From Symbiodinium natans (lineage: Eukaryota > Sar > Dinophyceae > Suessiales > Symbiodiniaceae), in contig CAJNDS010000857.1 in NCBI GenBank assembly GCA_905221605.1, positions 502,317 to 544,816 of the forward strand: a stretch of 42,500 nucleotides of DNA, written 5' to 3'. This document shows positions 10,202-21,180 of the stretch, piece after piece. Position 1 is the stretch's first letter, and each line of letters starts with the position of its first letter. The position numbers and the translations under genes are program-made. The notes beneath the pieces are model-generated. The model made no database searches. It was given only the letters and a program-made list of their open reading frames with translations, and was not told the origin of the DNA.

Positions 10202-10616
10202 GTGGATGGCCGTTGCTACCAGGCCTCACTCATCGGAGATCTCGAAAACTCCGCAAAACACCTCGGGGTGGGGATGGTTTAGGGTTTAGGGTTTAGGGTT
10301 TAGGGTTTAGGGTTTAGGGATGCAATCTGCCTGTTGCAGGGACAGTACGTCCGCGACCAGAAGGATGGCTTCGGCATCTTCAAGTGGGTTGGAGGCTAAG
10401 TCTTCTAGTGACAAAATCTCCAAGACTAGGGGTAGGGTTCAGGGTTCAGGGTTCAGGGTTTAGGGTTCAGGTTTTAGGGTTTAGGGTTTAGGGTTTTGGG
10501 TTTAGGGTTTAGGAGTAGGCCGGATGTTTTGTATTTTCCCGGATTGGGAGACCCTCAGTGAAAGCACTCGAAAGCTAAGGCTGATGGACGGCGCTACGAG
10601 GGCTACTGGAGCAAAG
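10202..10616 (+). CDS. MORN-repeat protein 2 (partial; three exons)
   Basis: Three exons join in frame to one and a half MORN repeats: 10202-10222 (VDGRCYQ), 10340-10387 (GQYVRDQKDGFGIFKW), 10580-10616 (ADGRRYEGYWSK). Joined they read DGRCYQ-GQYVRDQKDGFGIFKW-ADGRRYEGYW, matching the YxGxWxxDxxxGxGxxxWxDGxxYxG pattern. Introns start with GC (10223), GT (10388) and GC (10617). Neither start nor stop was found. It may be a second gene or a continuation of the 4812-6080 gene with the nuclease gene in between; the nuclease's own start, signal peptide and stop favour separate genes. Confidence 0.75.
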
Positions 10617-10830
10617 GCCGATGCCGTCACTGTGGAAACGATCACTATATCCGCCTTGGGATGTTTTTTCCTTTATTTTTGTATATATAAAACGAAAAAG
10701 GATATGAACAATCTTATTTTTTGAAGGTTCTAAGGGGAGTGTAGATCAGAAATGCTGCAAATGCTGCTGTATAGAACTCGAGAATTCTCGAATCCCCCAG
10801 CCATCGGCTGAACCCACTGTCTGTGGAAGA

Positions 10831-10920
10831 GGGGTTTAGGGTTAGGGTTTAGGGTTTAGGGGTTTAGGGTTTAGGGTTTAGGGTTTAGGGTTTAGGGTTT
10901 AGGGTTTAGGGTTTAGGGTG
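10831..10920. repeat. Interstitial TTTAGGG array
   Basis: About 12 units on the + strand. Comparable TTTAGGG tracts occur at 61-93, 7242-7300, 7424-7482, 8100-8172, 10274-10319, 13244-13303, 14098-14178, 14769-14850, 23968-24060, 33208-33280 and 36902-36966. Confidence 0.97.
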
Positions 10921-11709
10921 TTGGAGGTCGACAGCATGGCGTTGGCCGCTTGTGCAACTCTCATGGTGCCCATCGATTGGCCCTGCCATGGGCCCAGTAT
11001 GATCAAGTTAAGCCGACCGCCGTCAAGTGTCACTAGTAGTCGCTAGATTCGCTAGTGTCCTCTTTTGTGTTTAAATCGTATTTTTTGTATTGCTGTTTGG
11101 CCATTTCATGTTCTTACGCGTTTCGTGGGTCGTTCAGTCGATGGTTCCATCGCCTGGCTTTGGTCCGTCGGCCGAACTTCCCCCCCCCCCCCACACAACG
11201 CGGTAGGGGTTTACAGCATGTACAATGAGGCAAAATGAGCTCGCCAGACATCTCAGTGGAATGTGGGCCCTTTCCAACCTCTCATTCCTGATAGATGCCT
11301 GCCAGCCTGGTTTTCTCGCAGCAAACGTGGCTCGTAGGCTGATCAACTTAGCAACCTGCTGCCGACGTTCACAAAATTCCACAAATAGTCTCCTTTTTTC
11401 ACCTGTGACACTTCTGCTAACCCTCCGGGGAGGAGAAGCACCAGAAAAACCAGTGGAATAGACTTGAATAGAGTTGAAGGCAGAACGCCAGAGAATGCCA
11501 CAGGGATCGAGTAGCTCACAGCCATCGTCGTGTTCGACTCTACAACTTGCGTAGTACGGAGTCACCCTGTGCGGCCGAGGTGGGAGAACGGAGAACGAAA
11601 AGAGTGGCTGGAGGACGAGCAAAGCTCCGAAACGGTGACCCGCCCCAGCCAGGGTGAGCCTTGAGAGATCTTGAGGGTGAAGACATGTGGTGTGCCCCGT
11701 TTTGCGGAT

Positions 11710-11813
11710 CAACCCTAAACCCTAAACCCTAAACCCTAAACCCTAAACCCTAAACCCTAAACCCTAAACCCTAAACCCTAAACCCTAAACCCTAAACCCT
11801 AAACCCTAAACCA
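11710..11813. repeat. Interstitial CCCTAAA array
   Basis: About 15 perfect units. Other sizeable CCCTAAA tracts: 5385-5470, 7889-7970, 9640-9735, 10123-10178, 14352-14468, 23118-23268 and 42173-42237. Confidence 0.97.
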
Positions 11814-11903
11814 TCAACAAGAGTGAGATGCTCGCATCCTGGATCCGCATAAGCTTCAAACCAAAGCAAGGGCCTGGCAACGGCTCAAGCATCTCAAGCA
11901 TAT

Positions 11904-12002
11904 GGGGATTTCCGGAATTCGGGGGTGCCCTTGTTTTCATCCTTATTCTAAGGGAATCCTACTATTTGGGGCTTTTTATAGGGCTCCCTTGTATTCGTAA
12001 CC
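11904..12002. mobile_element. Family A inverted-repeat element
   Basis: Starts GGGGATTTCCGGAATTCGGGGG and ends GTATTCGTAACC, with the internal AAGGGAATCC and GGGCTCCCTT typical of the family. About 99 bp, no coding capacity. Confidence 0.65.
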
Positions 12003-12279
12003 TTCCATATGAAGGGCGACAGACCGAAGTGCGATAAAGCCTCATGAACTGCACTCGGCAACTCGGAGAGTTGATGCTGCTATTTGCTTAAGTAAGACTC
12101 CGCAAAGAAAAAGAGCTAAGATTTCGGAATAACAAATCTTATTGTTTTGGGGTTTTTGCCTCCCTCCCCCTCCCCCCCCCCCCCCCCCCCCTTCCCCTTC
12201 CCCTCGGCACCCAACTCCCAGCCATTCCTCTCTAGTCAACCTCTTGCCCCTCATGGCAGAAGGTTATACAGCAAGAACA

Positions 12280-12670
12280 ACACCCCTAAACCCCCTGAAC
12301 CCCCCCTAAAACCCCTAAAACCCCCTAAACCCCGTAAACCCCGTAAACCCCCTAAACCCCCTAAACCCCCTAAACCCCCTAAACCCCCTAAACCCCCTAA
12401 ACCCCCTAAACCCCCTAAACCCCCTAAACCCCCTAAACCTCCTAAACCCCCTAAGCCCCCTAAACCCCCTAAACCCCCTAAACCCCCTAAACCCCCTAAG
12501 CCCAAACCCCTAAACCCCCTAAACCCCCCTAAACCCCCTAAACCCCCAAACCCCCAAACCCCCTAAACCCCCTAACCCCCCTAAACCCCCTAAACCCCCT
12601 AAACCCCCTAAACCCCCTAAACCCCCTAAACCCCCTAAACCCCCTAAACCCCCTAAACCCTAAACCCTAA
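12280..12670. repeat. CCCCCTAAA array (9-bp telomere-like variant)
   Basis: About 40 copies of CCCCCTAAA with a few degenerate units, ending in normal CCCTAAA at about 12658. Because the unit is 9 bp, all frames stay open and produce false proline/lysine or glycine/leucine open frames on both strands. Confidence 0.95.
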
Positions 12671-12751
12671 ACAAACAAGTCCCCCAAGAGACCACAAGAG
12701 CTGGCAGGTGAAGACGCCGCGGCGGTAGCAGCGCTTGTGCTCCGACCCAAA

Positions 12752-12926
12752 CTTACTGTTGGTTGGTAGGGAATGGAGGTACCCCCATAGAATCCCTTGA
12801 AGTATATACATATATATATATATATATAGAGGGGGATATTGAGGTGCCCTATATAATCCCTTAAGGGGTATACATCAGGGATTATAGGGTACCTCGCTCC
12901 CTCATTCCCTACGAACCAACAGTAAG
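12752..12926. mobile_element. 175-bp inverted-repeat element (family C)
   Basis: Termini CTTACTGTTGGTTGGTAGGGAATG (left) and the inverted CATTCCCTACGAACCAACAGTAAG (right) match except for one base. The interior has a TA microsatellite (about 12800-12828) and inner inverted segments GGGATTATAGGGTACCTC / GAGGTGCCCTATATAATCCC. This is the clearest terminal-inverted-repeat structure in the window. A partial relative may lie at about 38610-38632. Confidence 0.8.
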
Positions 12927-13047
12927 GAAAAGAAAGGTGTACTCTGATGGGATCAAATTGGCGTGAGCAAAGCACGGGTTGCGTGCAAATTATGCACCCT
13001 GCGGCTGTTTCACTGTTCACCAGTCGAACTGCTGAGCATCATATCTT

Positions 13048-13144
13048 GGGATGTTCCCTCTTATACTAGCAGTCCTTTGTCGGGATTAGAGTACCCCCTA
13101 TTATAATCCCTGTTAAGGACTGGTAGTATAAAGGGGAACATCTC
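13048..13144. mobile_element. Family B palindromic element, copy 1
   Basis: GGGATGTTCCCTCTTATACTAGCAGTCC at the left is answered by GGACTGGTAGTATAAAGGGGAACATC at the right, with GGGATTAGAGTACCCCCTATTATAATCCC in the middle. Shares ends and core with copies at 19016 and 32765. Confidence 0.8.
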
Positions 13145-14046
13145 AAATCATATCTCCGGACCAGGGCAACAATTCACAGGTCGCAGCTGAAAGCAAGCAG
13201 CTGCAGTGCATGTGCTCCTGTCTGGATGCATCTGCAGCGACTACGGTTTAGGGTTTAGGGTTTAGGGTTTAGGGTTTAGTGTTTAGGGTTTAGGGTTTAG
13301 GGCTGGGTGACTATCCGATAAGGTAGAGAACAGTTTCGAAATGCTGTGGTGCATCGGGCAGATCTGCCCTGACTTTGTAGTGGATAGGTTCTGATACGCC
13401 CGACGTTGACTCCGCCTCAGTCAATGAAAGCCTCTCCCAACGTTCCATTGCTATTCAAAAGAGGCTCCAGTGCATTGCTGCCTAGGCGCTGGTGATGTGC
13501 TGTGTGAGCCTTCACAGTTGGCAGTCAAATTGCTTGCCGCCATCTGTTCAGTGATTTCTCCAAAATGACAGAGTTCAGCATGTGGTCCTTTATATGTGAT
13601 CCTTGTTCTTGACCTCCAAGCCTGAGCAAACAGCGGAATTCCAGCAGTACTGCACGCTTACGGTGACTGTTCATTATCAGGGCTCAACACTACGTAGTTC
13701 AGTAGTTCAGTAGGGGACTTCACAAAGTCAGTTGGTTTTGCGGACAGGCAATGCATAATCACGTGCGCTCGGCGCAATCGGTTGGACCCCATGCCGCAGT
13801 GGGAGGTGGATCAGCCCTGGCTGTTTCATGCCCTCACCCCCTAAACCCCTAAAATCCCTAAACTCATCTAACATCCTTAGATCCCTAAACCCCTCAACCT
13901 CTACACCCCTAGACCCCTGAACCTCTACACCCCTAAACCCTCAACCCCTAAACCCTAAACCCTAAACCCTAAACCCCTAAACCCTAAACCCTCAACCCCT
14001 AAACCCCTCAACCCCCCGGATTCCCCAAAGTCCTTGATGGAAGCAG

Positions 14047-14097
14047 GTGATTGGTGGCTCCGGCACCGGTGGGCTGCTGGTCAGACAGGGCCAGGAC
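14047..14097 (+). CDS. Exon with GG-rich LLVR motif (partial gene)
   Basis: After a CAG acceptor the + frame reads VIGGSGTGGLLVRQGQD. From general knowledge, similar VVGG..GGILVR.G segments recur in dinoflagellate proteins of unknown function, commonly followed by an RLxY...GxGPxxGWVS segment, which is found downstream at 19197-20470. The exon runs straight into a TTTAGGG array. Function unknown; linkage to the later exons over 5 kb is inference. Confidence 0.5.
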
Positions 14098-15561
14098 GGT
14101 TTAGGGTTTAGGGTTTAGGGTTTAGGGTTTAGGGTTTAGGGTTTAGGGTTTAGGGTTTAGGGTTTAGGGTTTAGGGTTTATTGCTGTGATCAGATTTCTT
14201 GCCAGCCCGAAACTGACATGGAAGCCCTCTAAAGACTGCGGTCCTCTTTATGAGGCCCGCATTGGGGGTGGCTCAGGTTCGCTTTTTTGGGGGGACCGAA
14301 AGGAGCCAGCAATGTTCCTGTTGCTTGTGGTTGCGTGGTGCGAGTAAACTCCAAAACCTAAACCCTAAACCCCAAACCCCAAACCCCAAACCCTAAACCC
14401 TAAACCCTAAACCCTAAACCCTAAACCCTAAACCCTAAACCCTAAACCCTAAACCCTAAACCCTAAACTCCGCTCCTACGCCCTGTGGTGCTTTGGCTCA
14501 AAGCCTTCCGGCCGAGGGTTGCAGTGGGCAGAGAATCCCAGCATGGACATGCACCGACACAGGCAGTTTAGGGTTTAGGGTTTGGGGTTTAGGGTTTAGG
14601 GCTTAGGGTTTAGGGTTTAGGTTTTAGGGTTTGGGGTTTAGGGTTTGGGGTTTGGGGTTTAGGGTTTAGGGTTTGGGGTTTGGGGTTTGGGGTTTAGGGT
14701 TTGGGGTGGATTGGGCATGCACCGGCGCAGGCAGGCCACCGACATGATGTTCACCCTCTTGGCAGGCTTGGGGTTTAGGGTTTAGGGTTTAGGGTTTAGG
14801 GTTTAGGGTTTAGGGTTTAGGGTTTAGGGTTTAGGGTTTAGGGTTTAGGGCTTGGGGGGGTGCTGAAAAGCCTCAAGAGGCAAGCGAGCAGGAACAGAAA
14901 GCAAGCGAGCACGAAAGGCAAACAAGCAAACAAAAACAAACAGACACAAACAAACACCAAACACCAAAGAAACAAACAAACAAACAAACAAACAACACAC
15001 ACACACACACAAACAAAGACACAAACAAACAAACAAGCAAGGAAGCAAGCAAGCAAACAAACCCACCCACACACACACACACACACAGACATATGCACGC
15101 ACGCACAAACAAAGACACAATGTGCGAGTTGCTAATGGTTTGTCTGCGCACCCCTTGTGTTGGTTTTGCTCGGTTGGCACTCAGTGTGCAACAGGCCAGC
15201 AAAACTGCAGCTGCTGCGTTGCTTTCACTCCCCAAGTCTCCTCAATCTCTCTCTGCGTATACCGGCGTATGAAGCTGTCCAGAAAGGGTTTAGGGTTTAG
15301 GGTTTAGGGTTCAGGGTTTAGGGTTTAGGGTGTAGGGTTAGGGTGCCATCAGTCATCCCTCGTGGCACAAGCTCTCCAGAAGAGAAGGCGCAGTGCCTCC
15401 CTCGGGAACCTTATGCAAGAGATGTCTAGCTTGGCAGTCGCAAGTTCGTGTACGAATGAACACATTCTATATAGAATAGTCTATACATTATATATATATA
15501 TATATATACACATAATAGGCACGTAAATAAATAAATGCTATGATAAATCAATAGATCAATA

Positions 15562-15594
<33 letters not shown>

Positions 15595-16094
15595 CTATAT
15601 AGATATGTATATATATATATATATATATGTGTGTATATATACATATATGTATATCTAAACAAGGCAAGGTTGGGGGGCGTGCGAAGAGACGAGGGCGGTG
15701 ACATCATATAATTAATATCGCCGCCAGATATGTATTCATGCGCATACTAGTTTAAGGGGGCAGTCATGCGCAAAGAATATAATTGCATAGCGAAGAAAAT
15801 GAGCGTACAATATTGTTATAGTAATTGGGTCTAAGAAGTTATACTGATACAAGGCCATATCAGCGTACAACATCCTTATACTAAAAGCCTTCATGTTACA
15901 GCAATATTTATAGCTGTATTGCATTAGGGAATTGTACAAGCAAATCAAAGCTTAAAAACCAAAAAAAAACAATACGAAAAGAAAGTACATAAATAAACAA
16001 AAATATATGCATACTAAACTATACAGTTCGATAGAGTCAAGTCGGCTGTCCCCATCCCTCGCCCAAGAGCAGCGTTGTGTGAGGCACTCCTGCA
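14098..16094. other. Telomere-type arrays, CA/AAAC repeat and AT microsatellites; no gene recognised
   Basis: TTTAGGG or its TTTGGGG variant fills 14098-14178, 14565-14708 and 14769-14850; CCCTAAA fills 14352-14468. From 14900 to 15120 an AAAC/CA-rich simple repeat leaves all frames open, giving spurious proteins on both strands. TTTAGGG returns at 15286-15345, and TA/TATG repeats span 15488-15660. AT-rich unique DNA covers 15700-16000. Confidence 0.75.
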
Positions 16095-16730
16095 ATGCGA
16101 GTGTATGGAAAGCAACTCCTGCATCCAGCTACGCGCACATTCGGCTGCGCAGCAAACATGCTACCGAGCTACCCGGCAGCCAATCCACAGTTGCTTAAGA
16201 AGATCGGGTTCAAGGGCAGTCCAGACCAAGATGCCTCACGTCTGCTTGCCGGCATTCCAGTTGATCGGTATTCCGGAGGAGATCCCTCGCTGGGGGAGAA
16301 GTGTGCGGCTGAGGATCTTATCAAGACTTTACCACCCGGTGTTGCCGTGGCAGCACTTGCCTTGAATCATCCCTCCGTAGAACGAATGGGTCTGATCAAT
16401 GCTTCGCCTTCTTTTGAGGAACTCTTCGGCTACCATAGACAGGAGCTCTTGGGTAAGAATGCCTTGCGACTGCTGTGCGATGGTCGTGTGGATCCGGCGC
16501 TTGAGCTTCAGCTGGAACTTGTCTCTAGCAGCCTCCGCCCGCATCTTTCTGGAGCCCTTCCTGTGACGTTGCGCCGGAAGACGGGTGAGCTGGTGGATAG
16601 CCTCGTCATGATCACCAGGCTCAAATCCTCGCCGGATGTGCTCCTGATGCTCTACGTGGACAGGATGTCAACGCCGAACGCCGAGGATCGGCTCCTTGCC
16701 CAGGCTCAATTAATCTACTACTTGGAGGGT
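16095..16730 (+). CDS. PAS-domain-containing protein, long exon (partial gene)
   Basis: A single uninterrupted frame of about 212 codons, unusually long for this window, ends where a TTTAGGG tract begins (about 16727). Around residue 100 it reads GLINASPSFEELFGYHRQELLGKN, then LCDGRVDP, matching the PAS fold start (sensor domains binding ligands or cofactors); RRKTGELVDSLVMITRL fits the later PAS strands. The first Met at 16095 or an internal Met at 16161 could be the start. The end is probably a splice donor, because the frame soon runs through telomere repeat to a stop. No kinase or channel domain was found nearby, so the output is unknown. Confidence 0.6.
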
Positions 16731-16764
16731 TTAGGGTTTAGGGCGTAGGGCTTAGGGTTTAGGC

Positions 16765-16874
16765 TACTTAAAACCCAATTGTAAGTGCAGTTATAGCCCA
16801 CTCTTAAGACTCTTAAAGCCCTTGAAAGGGTTATAATTGGGTTATAAGTACAGCTTTAATTGGGTTACTAAGTA
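16765..16874. mobile_element. 110-bp inverted-repeat element after the PAS exon
   Basis: TACTTAAAACCCAATT at the left end is inverted as AATTGGGTTACTAAGTA at the right; inner copies of AATTGGGTTATAA and TTATAGCCC are also complementary. AT-rich, no coding capacity. Confidence 0.6.
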
Positions 16875-19196
16875 CCATGTTCACAAGTGCCCTACCACTA
16901 CTAAGAGTGAATCCCCTTCGTTCCCAACTAATAGTAATTCCATGAGGCTATCGGAATTGTCCCCTGCAATCTAATGAATGTTCTTCTCAGAGTATACTAT
17001 CGCATGTTGGGACTGTGACTATGTATTTCCTCAACCCTACGTCTAAACCAAATACCGAATATCCCAATTAGGGCATATGGGTATTTCCAAAAACCGAGGT
17101 ACTGCCAATGTGCCCCAAAACTACTACTCCCCAAACGACACCCCATTCTCGAAACACCCCCCCCTTTAGAGGCCTTAGGGTTTAGGGTTATGTTTGGTTG
17201 GAGTATTTCGTACCAGGTGCCCTAAACCCTGAACCCTAAACCCAAAACCCTAAACCCTAACCCCTAAACCCTAAACCCTAAACAAGGGGGTTGAAGAGTA
17301 GCCCTGGCGAGGCAAAAGCCCTGGATCGCGCGCAGAGCCAGCTCTGACCCTGACGGGCGCGAAACCCCAAAACCTCCCCACAAAACCCCCCGAAAAACTC
17401 CCAAATCCCCTTAACTGCCATATTTCAGTCGTGCTACTTTGAGCCCCCAAGCCCTCGAAACACCCAAGACCCCGGAAAACCCGTAAACCCTAAAACCCTT
17501 CGCCCTAAACCCTCAGCCTTAAACCCTGTGAAAAAAAGGGGGGTCGAAGAAATTTCCTCGGTCACCTGCGGGAGTGAGAGCTTTGGCAAGTGATCGGATG
17601 CAGAATCACATCATGATCTCGGTCGGCCCTGAAGACACCTTGTATGTTCCCCTGCTGAAACCCTTATTGGGTTTAAGAGGATCATGTTCAAGAATATTCT
17701 GAGAGGGTTTTCAGGGCCATCCTGGATGGTGTGCCCACGACTTTCTCAATCGTGATCCTGCGATTTTTTAATGATACCTTTTTGTATTTGCTTGGTGTTT
17801 CAACTGTGTTTAACTGGCATTTAAGTTGCATGTTTCGGCTTTTAACAGGGCCATGCCACGGGACCTCCAGCCATCAATGATCGGCCGTCATCACCCGCCA
17901 TGCAGTGCACAAGGTCACGTGATCCTGGTGGCATGTGCTCTGACAGTTTCGTCGCTTCGATTCCGATTCGCGTCTTTCTGCTCAGCTAGAGAAGACCAAG
18001 TTGAGCATGTCGCCTTTGACGATGCCCAAAAGGCTGTTGAGGGCTCGTGTGGGGACGAAACATGATGGCAACCAAGCATGAGGTATTAGCGGGGTTGCGC
18101 GCCGAAGGGGCACAACCCCATTCCGAGCTCAATCACGAGTGCCTTCCTTGACAAGATAAGCGAAGGGTGGTTGCTGCTCGACTTGTGCACTGGAAAGCAT
18201 CGTTGCAATGCCTACTCAGAAGTAGATAGCGAGATTTCGACATTAATGACAGGCTCTTGCGACTCAAGCCGAGTGGTTTCGACGACGTTCAGCAAGTGAA
18301 GACTTACAAGCAATGAAGACGTTCGCTGCCAGCCATGGACACCAATTTTTTGATACTTTTTTTGACTGGGTTCGGGAGTCTACGTGCGATGATGGGCAGC
18401 ATCGGTGGAAGAAACGCTTCACCGTGTGCCCAGTTGTTTGACGTTGTCAGAGAGTTTCACAAAGGCCATTTTTGAAGCAGACCCCTTACTGATCCAGTCA
18501 CAAGGGAAGCAAGGGAAGTGAATGCCCCGCCTGCCTGCAGCTCTTAGAGAACTGTTCGCAATGTGCCCTAGAAGTTTCGCAGCTTTAGTGCAGGTTTCCG
18601 GCTGATGCACACTTCACTGTCTACGGTTACCACTTAACGTGGTAGAGCAGCGTCACGGGATGTTGCAGACTTTGAGCTCACTTGGCCGCAGAGGAGTAAA
18701 GGTGCTGTGACGTGCTGCCGCCTCGCATCGGACAGTTTGTCTCAGGGGCTGGGTCCGGGTAGCTAACCTTTAACCTTTTTGGTTATGTACATGTACATAC
18801 ATATATATATATATGTTTATACATCTTCCAGTCCCACTGCAAAAAGTTGTTAGTCCTTGTTTGGGCTAGGGTATTCAGCCCCAAATCTGTGGACCCAGTC
18901 TCCTTTTAGGAGCTGAAGTCTCCGCCGCTCGATCGCCGCCTTGAGACAGGTGCCGTCGTGGCCCGATACTCAGTAACAGCGTCCGCGGGGGCATCCTGGG
19001 TGTGTGTTATGATTTGGGACCCCCTTATACTAACAGTCCTCAAAAAGGGGTTCTTATTCTACCAGGGGGTACTCTAATCCCTTATTGCGGACTCTTAGTA
19101 TAAGCGGGAACATCCCTAAACCCTAAACCCTAAACCCAAACCCTAAGCCCTAAACCCTAAACCCTAAACCCTCCCAAGTTGTGATGCCAACTTCAG
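16875..19196. other. Region of unassigned unique DNA with scattered repeats
   Basis: CCCTAAA tracts at 17219-17284 and 19113-19175, and a family B element at 19016-19116. Unique DNA at 17550-18770 is less repeat-laden than elsewhere. One + frame (18315-18440) reads MKTFAASHGHQFFDTFFDWV and continues to a stop near 18440; I do not recognise it. No domain was identified in the other frames. Confidence 0.4.
19016..19116. mobile_element. Family B palindromic element, copy 2
   Basis: CCCCCTTATACTAACAGTCC and GGACTCTTAGTATAAGCGGGAAC form the inverted ends, with GGGGTACTCTAATCCC in the core. The CATCCC end fuses directly to a CCCTAAA array. Confidence 0.75.
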
Positions 19197-20470
19197 GAAG
19201 AGCTGCGCCTGGCGGGTGACCGCCTGCACTACAAGATCACCCGAGGTCTTGCGCCGGGATCATAAGACTTTGTACCCTTAGGGTTTAGGGTTTAGGGTTT
19301 AGGGTTTAGGGTTTAGGGTTTAGGGTTAACCCTAAACCCTAAACCCTAAACCCCCTAAGCTCTAAGCTCTAAACCCTAGGCTCTAAAGTCTATAAACCCT
19401 AGGCCCTAAACTCTCAACCCTAAGCCCTAAACTGTAAGCCCTAAATCCGAAGTCATGCGCGGGGATCATAAGAGAGAGGGGGCCGACATGGCGTCTCCTG
19501 TGGCTTAGTTTGCTCAGGCTTGTAAATCAGCAAGTATCACCAAACTCAATACCCTAGACCCTAGACCCTAAACCCTAAACCCTCAACCCTATAAACCCTA
19601 AACCCTAAACCCCAAACCCCGAACTCAATACCCTACACCCTAGGCCCTAGAAAGTATTACGCTGACGGAAGAGCCGAGTTCGCAACGACCGAGCAACTTT
19701 CAAGTTGCACCTTGGCGCCTCGAAGAGCCCATGAACTAAAGCTCTTTGTTATCTTCAGGGTTTAGGGTTTAGGGTTTAGGGTTTAGGGTTTAGGGTTTGG
19801 GGTTCAGTATTGTTATACTTATTATGGGTTATCTTTATTGTTGTAAGCATTGTGGTTCTCTTTGTTATTGTTATGTTTAGTATTGCTATAATTGTTATGG
19901 TTATCTTTGCTATTGTTATTCTAATTATTTTTGTTGTCTAGATCCTAAACCCCAAGCCCCTGGGGGTGAGCATGGCAGTGCCAGGCCAGGGGCCGGAGGA
20001 AGGCGCGGCGCGGACTGAATGAGCTGAAGACTACGGCTTGTGTGTTATTGCAGTTCACGGTTTAGGGTCTAGGGTTCAGGGTTTAGGGTTACACACACTT
20101 GCAAAGGTACACATATATACAAAAAATGTATATATATATATATATTATATGTGAAGACGCACATACAGGCATGGTTATATACATATGTATATATGTACAT
20201 GTAAGTGTACAGCTGTGGTTCACGTGGAAGTTTTGATATTTGTGTGGTTGGTGTGGGGATGTTAAAGGGTAGAAGGAGGTAAAAGGGCCTGAAGCTTGCT
20301 CCCCTATATAACCCTTATACATACCATATACAGCCCCTACATACCTAAGTAGCCCCCAAATAGCCCCTAAATAGCCCCTTCTTGAGTCCGTCGGGGATGA
20401 GCTTCCGTGCGCAGGCTGGGTGAGCATCAAGGCCTCTGGCAAGGCGCAGTTGTTTCATCAAGAGCTTGCT
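19197..20470 (+). CDS. Exons with RLxY...GWVS motif (partial gene)
   Basis: Exon 19197-19257 reads EELRLAGDRLHYKITRGLAP; exon 20415-~20470 reads GWVSIKASGKAQLFHQEL. They join exactly: one G at 19257 plus GC at 20415 makes the Gly codon of APGWVS. The intron (1,157 bp) carries telomere-type arrays on both strands. The joined segment resembles the RLxYxxLxGxGPxxGWVS segment I know from dinoflagellate proteins of unknown role. A possible further exon is at 20717 (VLLSRLEEARITGI). A possible final exon near 21213 (TLREQAEGSRSSAAKDESRG) runs to a TGA near 21305. Those two are tentative. Confidence 0.6.
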
Positions 20471-20519
20471 CCTAAACCCTAAGGCCTAGACCCTGAACCC
20501 GAAACCCCAAACCCCAAAC

Positions 20520-20645
20520 CCCAAACCCTAAGCCCTAAACCCTAAGCCCTAAGCCCTAAGCCCTAAGCCCTAAGCCCTAAGCCCTAAGCCCTAAGCCCTA
20601 AGCCCTAAGCCCTAAGCCCTAAGCCCTAAGCCCTAAGCCCTAAAC
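20520..20645. repeat. CCCTAAG array (variant heptamer)
   Basis: About 17 copies of CCCTAAG in place of CCCTAAA, flanked by ordinary CCCTAAA or CCCCAAA units. Uniform spread of a single-base variant implies local amplification of the array rather than independent mutation. Confidence 0.92.
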
Positions 20646-20989
20646 CCTAAACCCTAACCTTGAAGGCAAGACGCCATAGATGTTTGCAAGATGCCTTGAT
20701 CTGTCTGATTCTCCAGGTGCTTCTGTCGCGCTTGGAAGAGGCGCGGATCACAGGGATCACCTCCTTCAATCCAATATAATATCATATACCAGAATATACT
20801 ATCAGGTATATTATTATGTAAGATGTCGATATAATATTATACACGAATAAAACAAATGGGTGTAATGCGTTACTTAAATATACGAGTATCCTAGAATAGT
20901 ATCTTATCATCATATCATATTCTCTTACAACATAAGACAATATACTAGAACAGAGTAGGGTATAACAACAATAGCAATCAACAACACTA

Positions 20990-21122
20990 ATACCAATAAC
21001 AAGAAGAGGAATAATAATGGTAAGAACAATAATAAAAAATAGTAAAAATAATAATAATAATAATAATAATAATAAAGAATAATAGTAAAAATGATATTAA
21101 GTAGTAATAATAAAATAGAAAC

Positions 21123-21176
<54 letters not shown>

Positions 21177-21180
21177 TGCA
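20990..21180. repeat. AAT/ATT trinucleotide microsatellite
   Basis: Imperfect then near-perfect AAT repeats, purest at 21119-21175. They create false Ile/Leu/Tyr-rich frames on the opposite strand. Confidence 0.95.

Larger units (their letters stand above)
10617..14046. other. Repeat-rich region with few exon-like frames
   Basis: Holds TTTAGGG tracts (10831-10920, 13244-13303), CCCTAAA tracts (11710-11813, 13835-14015), the CCCCCTAAA array, and three inverted-repeat elements. Exon-like + frames after AG that I cannot assign are 11821-11900 (SEMLASWIRISFKPKQGPGNG), about 12690-12750 (ELAGEDAAAVAALVLRPK) and 13169-13240 (GNNSQVAAESKQLQCMC). A 192-codon frame on the - strand (11134-11712) has no recognisable domain and runs over poly-C, so I do not call it a gene. 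Confidence 0.45.

Noticed and set aside
11134-11712. 192-codon - strand open frame
   Set aside because: No recognisable domain, runs through a poly-C run and ends at a CCCTAAA array, opposite in strand to all recognised genes.
12147-12566. Proline/lysine-rich 139-codon frame and glycine/leucine frame opposite
   Set aside because: A translation of the CCCCCTAAA 9-mer; an artefact of unit length divisible by three.
14485-14500. TTTGGCTCAA-like word as a relic dinoflagellate spliced leader
   Set aside because: Only 10 bases match the end of the leader as I know it, and it is not placed directly before a start codon; no full relic leader was found.
14838-15235. Cys/Val/Leu-rich membrane-like frames on -
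   Set aside because: Translation of the AAAC/CA simple repeat at 14900-15120; apparent hydrophobicity comes from repeat composition.
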